Positions 1 to 9,101 are shown, counted from the first letter of the stretch. The stretch: DNA of 64,000 nucleotides from Hamadaea tsunoensis DSM 44101 (GCF_000428945.1 NZ_AUAX01000005.1:372001-436000); one strand, 5' to 3'. Numbers and translations are program-made. Notes: a model not told the origin generated them from the sequence alone.

Positions 1-307
1 GGCCGCCGCCGGTGATGATGGCGTAGCCGGCCCGGGCGAGCTGCTCGCCGAGCTGTTCGGCCAGGGCGCACTCGAAGCTGTCCTCGGCGCTGCGGGCCGA
101 GCCGAAGACGCTGACGGCCGGGGGCAGGTCGGAGAGCTCCTCGAAGCCTTCCACGAATTCGCTGAGAATCCGCAGCGTGCGCCAGGCGTCCCGGGTCTTC
201 CAGTCGGGCCGGTTGACGGTGTCCAGCAGGGCCTGGTCGGCGGTGCCGGTACGCACGGAGGTGCCGCGCAGCGTGACCGGACCGGTGTGCCGCTCTCGGT
301 TGCTCAT
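1..307 (-). CDS. LOG-family Rossmann-fold protein (TIGR00730 type), partial
   Basis: Only the N-terminal 102 residues lie in the window; the gene runs off the left edge. The frame starts MSNRERHTGPVTLRG and reads into 'VSVFGSARS' and then 'GYAIITGGG', the two hallmark stretches of the LOG/lysine-decarboxylase-like family (the PGGxGT nucleotide motif would follow just outside). Members cleave nucleoside 5'-monophosphates at the N-glycosidic bond; the bacterial role is usually unassigned. The start ATG at 307 is followed upstream by a 150-base gap to a small divergent ORF. Family assignment rests on these motifs only; the catalytic half cannot be seen. Confidence 0.85.
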   Translation of the reverse strand, partial: MSNRERHTGPVTLRGTSVRTGTADQALLDTVNRPDWKTRDAWRTLRILSEFVEGFEELSDLPPAVSVFGSARSAEDSFECALAEQLGEQLARAGYAIITGGG

Positions 308-458
308 GCCTGTGAACATAGCGCCCTCGGCCGAGTGTGCGAGATTCGGCGCGTCGGGCAACCCTCCGAGCCGCGTAGCCCCTTATAAAGGGTGTGACAC
401 CACGGGGTCCTGGGGTAATGCTGGACGGAACACGGGCCCGGTGGAGGGGGGTTGAGCA

Positions 459-590
459 GTGAATCGGAACGAACAGTTGCGGCAGCGGGAAGTGATGCGC
501 CGCCGTATCCGCGTCGTCATCGCGCAGCGCAGGCTCGCCCAGGAGACTCCGCAGCCGGCCGAGCCGGTCGCCGCCGAGCGGCGTGATTAG
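459..590 (+). CDS. small basic hypothetical protein (43 aa)
   Basis: A GTG start at 459 sits just after a purine-rich GGAGGGGGG stretch and opens a 43-residue frame (MNRNEQLRQREVMRRRI...) ending in TAG at 590. It is very basic, with a predicted amphipathic helix of the RRRIRVVIAQRRLAQ type and an acidic/proline tail. No family is recognised. The good ribosome binding site and GC-rich third positions support it as real, but it is short. It is divergent from the LOG-family gene. In the shared gap an AT-rich hairpin (CCCTT-ATA-AAGGG, about 380-392) may belong to its promoter. Confidence 0.5.
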   Translation: MNRNEQLRQREVMRRRIRVVIAQRRLAQETPQPAEPVAAERRD

Positions 591-754
591 GACTTTCTGA
601 ACGCCTGCCGCGGTTCTCCCGCGTCCGGGTACGCGTTGAGCGCAAGCCACGCCATCGTGGACGGTCGGCGGCGGCGTCACGGTGAGTGACCTCGCGCGGA
701 TCGGGACGCAGACGCGGACCGGGGCGGAGGCATCGGCTGATCCGGCGTACGCGG

Positions 755-922
755 GTCGGGAACGCGACTGTCGGCACCCTCGTGGTCAACCATGAGGTGG
801 GCCACTTTCTCGGGTTCGGCCATGTCGGCCGTCCGGGTGCCGGGCGGCTCGCCCCGCCGGTGACGCGGCGGTACTTCGGGCTGGCCGGATGCAGGCCGAA
901 CCCCTGGCCCTATCCGGGTGAC
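755..922 (+). pseudogene. remnant of a DUF3152 metalloprotease-like gene
   Basis: In the frame beginning at 686, residues 24-79 read 'VVNHEVGHFLGFGH' followed by 'PGAGRLAPPV' and 'GLAGCRPNPWPYP'. Intact actinobacterial DUF3152 proteins (extracellular, zincin-like HExxHxxGxxH motif) end in almost this order: NHEVGH..GH..CPG.GRPAPVMQQQT.GL.GC.ANPWPY. Here the HEVGHxxGxxH metal site survives, but the conserved Cys after it is Arg, the APVMQQQT block is altered to APPVTRRYF, and nothing upstream (signal peptide, beta-rich body) is recognisable in any frame. I read it as a C-terminal relic rather than a working gene. A fusion or a very divergent short protein is the alternative. Confidence 0.6.
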
Positions 923-1041
923 GGCGTGCCGGCGGCCCCGGCCGGGGAGCGCTCCCCGGCTGCGGCGGGAGGAAGTGCAGTTTTTGTTCACCAGCGAAGG
1001 GTCTTGTAACCGATTCCGCAGTGCTATTGGATGACATAGGT

Positions 1042-1085
1042 CCGATCGGCCCGGTCTCCGCCATGGCCGAGCCGATCGGGCTTTT
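1042..1085 (+). terminator. putative intrinsic terminator before adnA
   Basis: CCGATCGGC (1042-1050) and GCCGATCGG (1071-1079) form a perfect 9-bp stem with a 20-base loop, followed by GCTTTTG. It would insulate adnA from upstream transcription. The loop is long, so strength is uncertain. Confidence 0.45.
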
Positions 1086-1127
1086 GCGGGTGATCTGTCC
1101 CTTCGGCGCGCGTGCGACGTCGGTCGT

Positions 1128-4100
1128 GTGTGGTTCCATAGCGCTGTGACGAGGGGTGCCTTCCGCCTGGTCCGGCCCGCGCCGGACGGCGACGCGACCG
1201 CACCCCCGCCCGTCCTCGATCCGGCCCAGGCCGCGGTCGTCGCGCATCGCGGCGGGCCGTTGCTGGTGCTCGGCGGACCCGGCACCGGCAAGACGACCGC
1301 GCTGGTCGAGTCGGTCGCCGCGCGCGTCACGGAGGGTGAGGATCCCGAGCGGATCCTGGTGCTCACGTTCGGCCGGCGTACCTCCGCCGAGTTGCGGCGG
1401 CGGATCGAGGCCCGGGTGAGCGGAGCGTCACCACGCCGGGTGATGCGCGAACCGGTGGTGCGGACCTTCCACGCCTGGGCCTTCGGCCTGCTGCGCTCCG
1501 CGGCCGCGCTGCGCGGCGAGCCGGCCCCCCGGCTGCTCACCGGACCCGAGCAGGACCTCCTCATCCGGGAGCTGCTGGAGGACGGCGAGATCGCCTGGCC
1601 CGACGGCGTACGCCCGGCGCTGAAGACCCGCGCGTTCGCCGAGCAGTTGCGCGATCTGATGCAGCGGGCGGCCGAACGGGGGCTCGGTCCGGCCGGCCTG
1701 GACGAGGTCGCCGCGCGGACCGGCCGCGCCGACTGGCACGCGGCCGCCGAGTTCCTGGGGGAGTACGAGCAGATCCTGGCCCTGAGCGAGATGACGACCC
1801 GCAGTGCGGCCGCCTACGACCCGGCGGAACTGGTACGCGCCGCGAGCGAACTGCTGCTGCGCGACCCCGCCCTGCTGGACGGGGAGCGCCGCCGGCTGGG
1901 CCACGTCTACGTCGACGAGTACGCCGAGGTCGACCCGGCCCAGGTGGAGCTGCTCGAGCTCGTGGCGGGCGGCGGGGCGCCGGTGATCGCGTTCGCCGAC
2001 CCGGACTCGTCGACGTTCGGGTTCCGGGGCGCCGACCCCGGCCTGACCGGCGCCTTCCCGGCCACCTTCCACCAGGCCGACGGCCGGGCCGCGCCGGTGC
2101 TCACGCTGCCGGTCGATCACCGGGGCGGTGCCGCGCTCTCCGATGCCGCCGCGCGGGTCGCCGTCCGCCTGCGTACGCCGGCCGGGCTCGGGACGGGTCA
2201 TCGCCGCGCGGTCCCACCGGCGGGCGGTCCCACCGGACACGTCGAGGTCGTGAGCCTGCGCAGTGCCGCCGGGGAGGCCGCCTTCGTGGCGCACCGGCTG
2301 CGGGAGGCCCACCTGGTCGACGGCATCCCCTGGGACCGGATGGCCGTCATCCTCCGGTCGCCCGCGATCCGGCTCGCCAGCCTCCACAGAGGACTTCGGC
2401 AGGCCGGCGTTCCGGCGTACGTGCTGGGCGAGGATCTGGCCCTGCACGAACACCCCGCCGTACGCCCGCTCCTGCTGCTCCTGCGCTGCGCACTGCGGCC
2501 GGCCGAGCTGACCGAGCAGACCGCGATCGCCCTGCTGCACTCGCCGCTGGGCGGGGCGGATCCGTACTCCGAGCGCAAGCTGCGACAGGGGCTGCGGGCG
2601 CTGGCCCACGCCGCCGACGATCACCGGGGGAGTGGCGAGCTGCTGGTCGAGGCGCTGCGCGAGCCGGCCGAGCTGGCGGTCCTCGACCGGCACTGGGCGA
2701 TCCCGGCGACGCGTATCGCGACGCTGCTCGCGACCGCGCGGGAGGCGGCGGCCCGCCGGAACGCGACCGCGGAGGACGTGCTGTGGGCGGTCTGGCGGGC
2801 GAGCGGCCTGGCCGAACGCTGGTCGGCGGTGGCGACCGCGCCGGCCGCCGGGCCCGACCAGCAGCGCCGGGCCGAGGCCGCCGACCGTGACCTCGACGTG
2901 GTCATGGTGCTGTTCGACGCGGCCGCGCGGTTCACCGACCGGCTGCCCGGCGCGAAGATCGACACGTTCCTGGACCACGTCGAGGGGCAGCAGCTGCCGC
3001 TCGACTCGATCGCCCCGCACGCCGACCGCGGCGCGGCCGTACGCCTGCTCACCGCCCACGCCGCGAAGGGCTTGGAGTGGGATGTCGTGGTGGTCGCCGG
3101 TGTGCAGGAGGGCGTCTGGCCGGACCTGCGGCTGCGCGGCAGCCTGCTCGGCTCCGAGCGGCTCGTCGACGTGCTCGCCGAGCGGTCCGGCAGCACCGAG
3201 CGGGAGATCGTCGTCGCCCAGTCGGCCGCGCTGCTCGACGAGGAGCGGCGGCTGTTCCACGTCGCCGTGACCCGGGCGCGGCGGCGGCTGCTGGTCACCG
3301 CGGTCGACTCCGGTGCGGTCGGCGGGGACGACGGCGAGGAGCGGCCCAGCCGGTTCCTCTTCGAGCTGGCCGGCGGCGAGGTCATACCCGGCGAGCCCGA
3401 GCCGGAGGAGGCCGCCGAGCTGACCGTCGGCCGGCCGCCCCGCGCTCTCACACTGCCCGCGCTGGTCGCCGAGCTGCGGGTCGCCGCGATGGATCCGCGC
3501 CAGTCCGAGCCGCGCCGGAAGGCGGCCGCCGAGCAGCTGGCCCGGCTGGCGCGGGAAGGCGTACCGGGGGCGCATCCGGACGAGTGGTGGGGACTGCCCG
3601 AGCTGTCCGACGAGCGGCCGCTGTCCGACGAGGGCGAGGTCGTGACGGTCACACCGTCCACCATGGAGTCCGCTCTCCGCTGCAGCCTGCGCTGGCTGCT
3701 GGAACGCCACGGCGGCAATGCCCCCGACAGCTACCAGCAGGGCGTGGGCAACCTCGTGCACGCGGCCGCGATGCTCGCCGAGGACGCCGTCGTCGACCGC
3801 GGCGCGCTGCTCAACTACGTCACCGAGCGTTTCGAGGTCATCGAGCTCGCCGCCAAATGGCTGGCCCCGCGTGAACAGCGCCGCGCCGAGGACATGGTCG
3901 ACAAGCTCGTCCGCTGGCTGTCCGACAACCCCCGCCGGCTGATCGCCATCGAGCGCGATTTCCTGGTACGCGTCACCGAGGACACCGCGCACCCCGTGGA
4001 CCTGAAGGGCCGGGTCGACCGGCTGGAGGTGGACGCCGACGGCCGCCTGGTCGTCATCGACCTGAAGACCGGCAACAGCACGGTCGCCACCGCCGCCGAG

Positions 4101-4412
4101 CTGCCCGAGCATCCGCAGCTGGGCGCGTACCAGGTGGCGGTCGAGGCGGGGGCGTTCCCGGAGGGGGTGGAATCGGGCGGCGCGGCCCTGGTCCAGCTCG
4201 GCGGGGACCGCAAGGACGCCCGGGAGCAGGTGCAGGACGCCCTCGGCGTCAGCGGCAACCCCGAATGGGCCCTGGAGATGGTCCGGCGCACGGGCACCAC
4301 GATGGCGGCGGCCACCTTCGTCGCCAAGGCCAACGACAAGTGCCGGGTGTGCCCGGTGCGGCCCAGCTGTCCCGTCTCCGGCAAGGGCCGCCAGGTGGTG
4401 TCCGATGAGTGA
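1128..4412 (+). CDS. adnA: AdnA-like subunit of the AdnAB helicase-nuclease
   Basis: A 1094-residue protein with an N-terminal UvrD/PcrA-type motor and a C-terminal RecB-type nuclease. Walker A is GGPGTGKT (49-56); motif II is DEYAE (263-267) rather than the usual DEYQD; motif VI region is 'VAVTRARRRLLV'. The nuclease has GRVDR with D964 and IDLKTG with D978/K980. C852 plus C1072, C1075 and C1081 form the four-cysteine Fe-S set of RecB/AddB-type nucleases. In mycobacteria AdnA and AdnB form a heterodimer that unwinds and resects double-strand breaks; AdnB is the essential motor there. The gene is first of a two-gene operon with adnB, overlapping it by 8 bases. No Shine-Dalgarno precedes GTG 1128, and GTG 1146 is an alternative start. 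Assignment as AdnA rests on order, length and paired architecture. Confidence 0.88.
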   Translation: MWFHSAVTRGAFRLVRPAPDGDATAPPPVLDPAQAAVVAHRGGPLLVLGGPGTGKTTALVESVAARVTEGEDPERILVLTFGRRTSAELRRRIEARVSGASPRRVMREPVVRTFHAWAFGLLRSAAALRGEPAPRLLTGPEQDLLIRELLEDGEIAWPDGVRPALKTRAFAEQLRDLMQRAAERGLGPAGLDEVAARTGRADWHAAAEFLGEYEQILALSEMTTRSAAAYDPAELVRAASELLLRDPALLDGERRRLGHVYVDEYAEVDPAQVELLELVAGGGAPVIAFADPDSSTFGFRGADPGLTGAFPATFHQADGRAAPVLTLPVDHRGGAALSDAAARVAVRLRTPAGLGTGHRRAVPPAGGPTGHVEVVSLRSAAGEAAFVAHRLREAHLVDGIPWDRMAVILRSPAIRLASLHRGLRQAGVPAYVLGEDLALHEHPAVRPLLLLLRCALRPAELTEQTAIALLHSPLGGADPYSERKLRQGLRALAHAADDHRGSGELLVEALREPAELAVLDRHWAIPATRIATLLATAREAAARRNATAEDVLWAVWRASGLAERWSAVATAPAAGPDQQRRAEAADRDLDVVMVLFDAAARFTDRLPGAKIDTFLDHVEGQQLPLDSIAPHADRGAAVRLLTAHAAKGLEWDVVVVAGVQEGVWPDLRLRGSLLGSERLVDVLAERSGSTEREIVVAQSAALLDEERRLFHVAVTRARRRLLVTAVDSGAVGGDDGEERPSRFLFELAGGEVIPGEPEPEEAAELTVGRPPRALTLPALVAELRVAAMDPRQSEPRRKAAAEQLARLAREGVPGAHPDEWWGLPELSDERPLSDEGEVVTVTPSTMESALRCSLRWLLERHGGNAPDSYQQGVGNLVHAAAMLAEDAVVDRGALLNYVTERFEVIELAAKWLAPREQRRAEDMVDKLVRWLSDNPRRLIAIERDFLVRVTEDTAHPVDLKGRVDRLEVDADGRLVVIDLKTGNSTVATAAELPEHPQLGAYQVAVEAGAFPEGVESGGAALVQLGGDRKDAREQVQDALGVSGNPEWALEMVRRTGTTMAAATFVAKANDKCRVCPVRPSCPVSGKGRQVVSDE

Positions 4413-7400
4413 CCGGCCGCCCCGCCTGGCCCCCGAGCGCTACGACTCCGGCCCCCGGTACACGCCGCACGAGCTGGCCCACCGGCTCCGGCTCCCGCCG
4501 CCCACCGACGAGCAGGCCGCCGTCATCTCCGCGCCGGTCGCACCGTTGCTCGTGGTCGCCGGGGCGGGCTCCGGCAAGACCGAGACCATGGCCGCGCGCG
4601 TCCTCTGGCTGGTCGCCAACGAGCACGTCCGGCCCGATCAGATCCTCGGCCTCACCTTCACCCGCAAGGCCGCGGGCGAGCTGGCCCACCGGGTCCGCGT
4701 ACGCCTGGGCCAGCTGCGCCGCCGGATGCCCGAACCGGGTCAGCACCGGCCGGCGGGCGAGCCCACAATCTCGACGTACCACTCGTTCGCGGCACGTATC
4801 GTGTCCGAGCACGGGCTGCGGGCCGGCTTCGAGCCCAGCGCCCGGCTGCTGTCCGAGGCGGCCTGCTGGCAGCTCGCCGACGAGGTCGTGAGCGCGTACG
4901 ACGGCGACATGTCGCATGTGGACAAGGCGAAGTCGACCGTGACCCGGGCCGTGCTCGAACTGGCCGGGCAGATGGCCGAGCACCTGGTCGGCCCGGACGA
5001 CCTGTCGGCGTGGACCGGCCGGTTCATCGGCGCCGCCCAGGGACTGCCCGGCCGGGTGTACGCGCCCGTCCGCGACCTGCTCGACAACCAGCGCGCCCGG
5101 CTGCAGCTGATGCCGATCGTCCGCGCGTACGCGGCTCGCAAGGCCGTGCTGGAGGCGATGGACTTCGGCGACCAGCTGTCCCGGGCGGCCCAGGTCGCCC
5201 GCGACCACGCGGAGGTCGGCGAGATCGAGCGGCAGCGGTTCGGCGTGGTGCTGCTGGACGAGTACCAGGACACCAGCCACGCGCAGGTGGTGCTGCTCAA
5301 GTCGTTGTTCGGCGGCGGCCATCCGGTGACGGCGGTCGGCGACCCGTGCCAGTCGATCTACGGCTGGCGCGGCGCCTCGGCCGGTACGCTCGACCGCTTC
5401 CCGGCGGACTTCCCGCAGTCGGACGGGCGGCCGGCGACCGGGCAGGCGCTGAGCCGGTCGTTCCGCAACCGCCGGGAGATCCTGCACGTCGCCAACGCGA
5501 TCTCGGCGCCGCTGCGCGAGCGGGGCGCCCGCGTCCTGGCGCTGCGCGGCGACGGGCGGACCGGATTCGTCCACTGTGCACTCACGGAGACCATCGAGGC
5601 CGAGGCGCAGTGGATCGCGCGGCGGATCGACGAGATCTGGCAGGACGTCGCGGGCGAGGCCGAGCGCGCCGGTACGCAGGCCGCCCCGCCCACCACCGCC
5701 GTGCTGGTACGCGTCCGGTCGCAGATCGAGCCGATCGAGGCGGCCCTGCGCGAGCGCGGCATCCCGGTCGAGGTGGTGGGTCTCGGCGGCCTGCTGGACA
5801 CCCCGGAGGTCCGCGACGTCGTCTGTACGCTGCGCGTACTGGCCGATCCGGCGGACGGCGCCTCGCTGCTGCGGATGCTGACCGGCGCCCGGTGGCGGAT
5901 CGGTCCCCGCGATCTCGTGGCGCTGCACCGCCGCTCCCGTCAGCTGGCCGCCGCCCGCCGGGGCGATCCCGACGCGATCGTCCGCGACCGGCTCGACGAG
6001 GCCGCCCTGAGCGAGGCGCTGCACGACCTCGGCGATCCCGAGCACTACTCCGCGCCGGGCTATGCACGCTTCCGCGCGTACGCCGCCGAGTTGGCCGAGG
6101 TGCGCCGGCATCTCGATCAGCCGCTGCCGGACCTCGTCGCCGAGATCGAACGCGTCACCGGGCTCGAAGTCGAGGTCTCCGTACGCGCGCAGTCGGCGGC
6201 CGGTGGCGACGCCGGGCTCGCCCGGTCCCACCTGGACGCCTTCGGTGACGTCGCGGCCCGGTTCGCGGCCGAGACCGAGGGCGCGACGCTGTCGGCGTTC
6301 CTCGCGTACCTGCGGGCGGCCGAGGACGAGGAGCGCGGCCTGGCGCTGGGCGAGGTCGAGGTCGTCGAGGGGGCGGTGCAGATCCTCACCGCGCACGCGG
6401 CCAAGGGCCTCGAATGGGACCTGGTCGCCGTCGCCGGGCTGACCCAGGGCGTCTGGCCGGGCAAGGCCAAGAACAGCGACCACTACCTCGACGGGCTCGG
6501 GGTGCTGCCGTTCCCGCTGCGCGGCGACCACGACGGCCTGCCCGCGATCGACCTCGCCGGCTCGCCGGACCAGAAGGCGCTGCGGGACTCGGTCGAGGCG
6601 TTCCGCGCCGAATGGCAGGCGCACGACGAGCGCGAGGAGCGGCGGCTGGCGTACGTGGCGGTGACCCGGCCCCGGATGTGGCTGCTGGCCAGCGGTTCCT
6701 GGTGGGGCACCGGGATCACCCACCGCCGCCCGTCGCTGTTCCTGGAGGAGATCGCCGCCGTCTGCCGCGACGGGGACGGCATCGTCGAGGAATGGCACCC
6801 CGAACCCGAGGCCGGCGCCACGAACCCGACCCTGGCCCATATCCCGGTCGCGGAGTGGCCGACCGACCCGCTCGGCCGGCGCCGTCCACGCGTACGCGAG
6901 GCCGCCGATCTCGTGCTCGACGCGCTGGCCGCCAAGCCGTCGCGGCGCCGGCGGAAGGCGTCCGGCGACGACACGGTCGAACGCTGGCGGCGGGAGGCCG
7001 AACTCCTGCTCGCCGAGCGGGCGGAGCTCGCCCGGTCGGCCGCCGCCGTCGAGGTCGTCATGCCCCGGCACCTGTCGGTGTCGCAGCTGGTCTCGCTGCA
7101 GAAGAACCCGCGCGAACTCGCGTACACGCTGCGCCGCCCGCTGCCCCAGCGCCCGGACCGGGTGGCCCGCCGGGGAACGGCGTTCCACCTGTGGCTGGAA
7201 CGGCGGTTCGGAGCGTCGCGACTGCTGGACGTCGACGAGCTGCCCGGGTACGCCGACGGCGAGGCGGCCGAGGACACCAAGCTGGCCGCGTTGCAGGCGG
7301 CGTTCCTCGGCAGCGAGTGGGCCGACCGGCAGCCGGCCGAGGTGGAGGTCCCGTTCGCGACGGTTCTCGGCGGCGTCGTCGTCCGCGGCCGGATGGACGC

Positions 7401-7665
7401 CGTGTTCCAGGACGACGACGGCACGTACGACGTGGTCGACTGGAAGACCGGCCGGCGTCCCACGGGCGCGACGGCGACCGCGGCGGCGGTGCAGCTCGCG
7501 GCGTATCGGCTGGCCTGGGCGGCCCTGGCCGGCGTGCCGGTGGAGCGGGTGCGGGCGGCTTTCCACTACGTCCCCGAGAAGCTGACCGTACGCCCGGCCG
7601 ACCTGCTCGACGAGGCGGGCCTCACCGCGATGATCGCCGGATTGCCGACGGCGTCCGGTTCCTGA
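4405..7665 (+). CDS. adnB: AdnB-like subunit of the AdnAB helicase-nuclease
   Basis: A 1086-residue UvrD-like motor/RecB-like nuclease. Walker A is AGAGSGKT (52-59) and motif II is DEYQD (285-289), which coincides with the Asp285 known as essential in M. smegmatis AdnB. Further motifs are 'VGDPCQSIYGWRG', 'TAHAAKGLEWD' and 'AYVAVTRPRMWLL'. The nuclease shows GRMDAVF with D998, VVDWKTG with D1012/K1014, and the following QLAAYR. The start ATG lies inside the last codons of adnA (ATGAGTGA), so translation is probably coupled. Role: double-strand-break end resection with AdnA. The next intact genes do not look functionally related, so the operon probably ends here or at the small membrane ORF. 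Confidence 0.92.
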   Translation: MSDRPPRLAPERYDSGPRYTPHELAHRLRLPPPTDEQAAVISAPVAPLLVVAGAGSGKTETMAARVLWLVANEHVRPDQILGLTFTRKAAGELAHRVRVRLGQLRRRMPEPGQHRPAGEPTISTYHSFAARIVSEHGLRAGFEPSARLLSEAACWQLADEVVSAYDGDMSHVDKAKSTVTRAVLELAGQMAEHLVGPDDLSAWTGRFIGAAQGLPGRVYAPVRDLLDNQRARLQLMPIVRAYAARKAVLEAMDFGDQLSRAAQVARDHAEVGEIERQRFGVVLLDEYQDTSHAQVVLLKSLFGGGHPVTAVGDPCQSIYGWRGASAGTLDRFPADFPQSDGRPATGQALSRSFRNRREILHVANAISAPLRERGARVLALRGDGRTGFVHCALTETIEAEAQWIARRIDEIWQDVAGEAERAGTQAAPPTTAVLVRVRSQIEPIEAALRERGIPVEVVGLGGLLDTPEVRDVVCTLRVLADPADGASLLRMLTGARWRIGPRDLVALHRRSRQLAAARRGDPDAIVRDRLDEAALSEALHDLGDPEHYSAPGYARFRAYAAELAEVRRHLDQPLPDLVAEIERVTGLEVEVSVRAQSAAGGDAGLARSHLDAFGDVAARFAAETEGATLSAFLAYLRAAEDEERGLALGEVEVVEGAVQILTAHAAKGLEWDLVAVAGLTQGVWPGKAKNSDHYLDGLGVLPFPLRGDHDGLPAIDLAGSPDQKALRDSVEAFRAEWQAHDEREERRLAYVAVTRPRMWLLASGSWWGTGITHRRPSLFLEEIAAVCRDGDGIVEEWHPEPEAGATNPTLAHIPVAEWPTDPLGRRRPRVREAADLVLDALAAKPSRRRRKASGDDTVERWRREAELLLAERAELARSAAAVEVVMPRHLSVSQLVSLQKNPRELAYTLRRPLPQRPDRVARRGTAFHLWLERRFGASRLLDVDELPGYADGEAAEDTKLAALQAAFLGSEWADRQPAEVEVPFATVLGGVVVRGRMDAVFQDDDGTYDVVDWKTGRRPTGATATAAAVQLAAYRLAWAALAGVPVERVRAAFHYVPEKLTVRPADLLDEAGLTAMIAGLPTASGS

Positions 7666-7692
7666 CTGTTTCCGTCGTACCACCGGTGCACT

Positions 7693-7845
7693 GTGGAACA
7701 CGTGGGAGCGTCGGCGAGGGAGATCCTCATGGTGCTGGGCCTGGCGACGGCCGGGCTGATCCTGGCGGGCGCGGTCGCCTTCACGCCGTGGCAGACACAC
7801 GCCGCGCCGGGCATCCGCGTCGTCGAGGTGCACCAGGAACGGTGA
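7693..7845 (+). CDS. small single-pass membrane protein
   Basis: An unlisted short frame: GTG at 7693 (GTG 7702 and ATG 7729 also in frame) reads VEHVGASAREILMVLGLATA... and ends in TGA at 7845, 50 residues. Residues 14-32 (MVLGLATAGLILAGAVAFT) form one clear transmembrane helix, followed by a short soluble tail. The hydrophobic helix in a coding-like GC pattern just after adnB supports it as real, but no clear ribosome binding site is seen and no family is recognised. It could be cotranscribed with adnAB. Confidence 0.5.
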   Translation: MEHVGASAREILMVLGLATAGLILAGAVAFTPWQTHAAPGIRVVEVHQER

Positions 7846-7925
7846 GCGTTCTCCGCGATCAGCCGAGAGCGCTCCGGCGTTGTAGCCTGTGCGCGTATCC
7901 CACCGTCCCCCTGGAGAAGCCCCTC

Positions 7926-9038
7926 ATGTCAGCGGTGCGTTCCACCGGCCTCGCGGCCGCCGGCTGCCTTCTGAGCGTCGTCGTCTCGCTCGGCGCGGGC
8001 GCGACACCGGCGCTGGCGGACGGCGTACGCGGCCAGCAGTGGTATCTGTCCGGCCTGGACCTGACCGCCGTGCACGCGGTGACCCGCGGCCAGGGTGTGA
8101 CCGTGGCCGTCGTGGATTCCGGCGTGGCGGCCGACCATCCCGATCTCGTCGGCTCCGTGCTCGCCGGGACCGAGACCGCCGGCGCCCGCGACATCGACGG
8201 CCGGGGAACCGCGCTGGCCTCGCTCATCGCCGGGCACGGCCACGGCGTGAACGGTGCCGACGGCGTCCTCGGGGTCGCGCCGGACGCCCGGATCCTGCCG
8301 GTCGCGGTGGCTTCCCTGCCGGGCACGGTCATGGACCCGAACGTGCTGGCCGGCGGCATCGACATGGCCGTCTCCAAGGGCGCCAAGGTGATCTGCGTCG
8401 GCCGCGGCGTCGCGCCCAGCGCCCAGTTGCGCTCGTCCGTGGACGGTGCGGCCGACGCCGACGTGCTCGTCGTGGCCGCCGACGGTGACGTGGCGGGCAC
8501 GGCCTTCTCCCCGTGGCCGTCCTCGATCGAGGGCGTGCTGACCTCGATCGCGCTCGACCGTTCGGGCAATGTCGCCGTACCGCCGGCCAGTCATCGCACC
8601 TCCGGCATCGCGGTGCCCGGCGTCGACCTGATCAGCGCCGCGCCGAACGGGGGCTACCGCATGCAGACCGGCGCCACCGGCGTCGGCATCCTCTGCGGCG
8701 CGGCCGCGCTCGTCCGGGCGGCGTACCCGGGGCTGTCGGCCGGCCAGGTCGCCGAGCGGCTGCGCGCGACCGCCGACGACAAGGGCGCCGCCGGACCGGA
8801 CAGCGCGTTCGGCGCCGGGGTGCTCGATCTCGGCAAGGCGCTGTCAGCCCCGGCCCCGTCGGCGTCCCCGTCGCCGGTCGAGGAGCCCGCCGCGGAGCCG
8901 TCCGGCGTACCGGCCGCGCACGCCGCGACCCCGCTGCTCGACAGCCGGGACTGGCACCGGTGGCTCGTGGTGATCCCGCTCGTGCTGTTCCTCGCGGGCC
9001 TCGCCGGGTACGCCTTCCGCCGGCCGGTCACGGACTGA
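7926..9038 (+). CDS. mycosin-like subtilase fold protein lacking catalytic residues
   Basis: A 370-residue exported protein: signal peptide 1-31 (ending TPALADG), S8 domain about 40-275, Pro/Ser-rich linker, and a C-terminal transmembrane helix (WLVVIPLVLFLAGLAGYAF) with a short cytoplasmic end, the layout of mycosins of type VII secretion. The Asp block 'AVVDSG' (D64) is intact. The His block, normally GHGT, is GRGT (R93). The oxyanion AAGN is ADGD (D188), and the Ser block GTSxA is GATGV (T251). So only one of the triad remains and proteolysis is not expected. No ESX genes are nearby. A GGAGAAG ribosome binding site precedes ATG 7926. It may bind peptides or act as a scaffold; that is inference. 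Confidence 0.82.
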   Translation: MSAVRSTGLAAAGCLLSVVVSLGAGATPALADGVRGQQWYLSGLDLTAVHAVTRGQGVTVAVVDSGVAADHPDLVGSVLAGTETAGARDIDGRGTALASLIAGHGHGVNGADGVLGVAPDARILPVAVASLPGTVMDPNVLAGGIDMAVSKGAKVICVGRGVAPSAQLRSSVDGAADADVLVVAADGDVAGTAFSPWPSSIEGVLTSIALDRSGNVAVPPASHRTSGIAVPGVDLISAAPNGGYRMQTGATGVGILCGAAALVRAAYPGLSAGQVAERLRATADDKGAAGPDSAFGAGVLDLGKALSAPAPSASPSPVEEPAAEPSGVPAAHAATPLLDSRDWHRWLVVIPLVLFLAGLAGYAFRRPVTD

Positions 9039-9101
9039 CCCCCTGCTCACCACGTGTTCCCTGGGCCGAGGAAGATCGGTGGCTGGTCGGGGTGCACAAA
9101 A

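Larger units (their letters stand above)
591..1127. other. 537-base gap holding a gene remnant and a terminator
   Basis: No intact gene is visible between the 43-aa ORF and adnA. The stretch holds a degraded DUF3152 fragment (755-922) and a GC-rich hairpin with a T tract (1042-1085), both listed separately. An open frame spans 686-1009, but only its middle part resembles a protein family. Confidence 0.6.

Noticed and set aside
686-1009. Intact 107-aa gene in the gap before adnA
   Set aside because: Only residues 24-79 resemble DUF3152, the start region is unrelated sequence, and conserved family residues are lost; treated as a remnant.
4249-7833. A 1194-codon open frame on the minus strand across adnB
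   Set aside because: It is the antisense shadow of adnB in a very GC-rich gene: repetitive Arg/Gly/Pro/Ala composition, no domain, no ribosome site. The same holds for the long antisense frames over adnA, uvrD2, UPF0182, tadA and the LysM gene.
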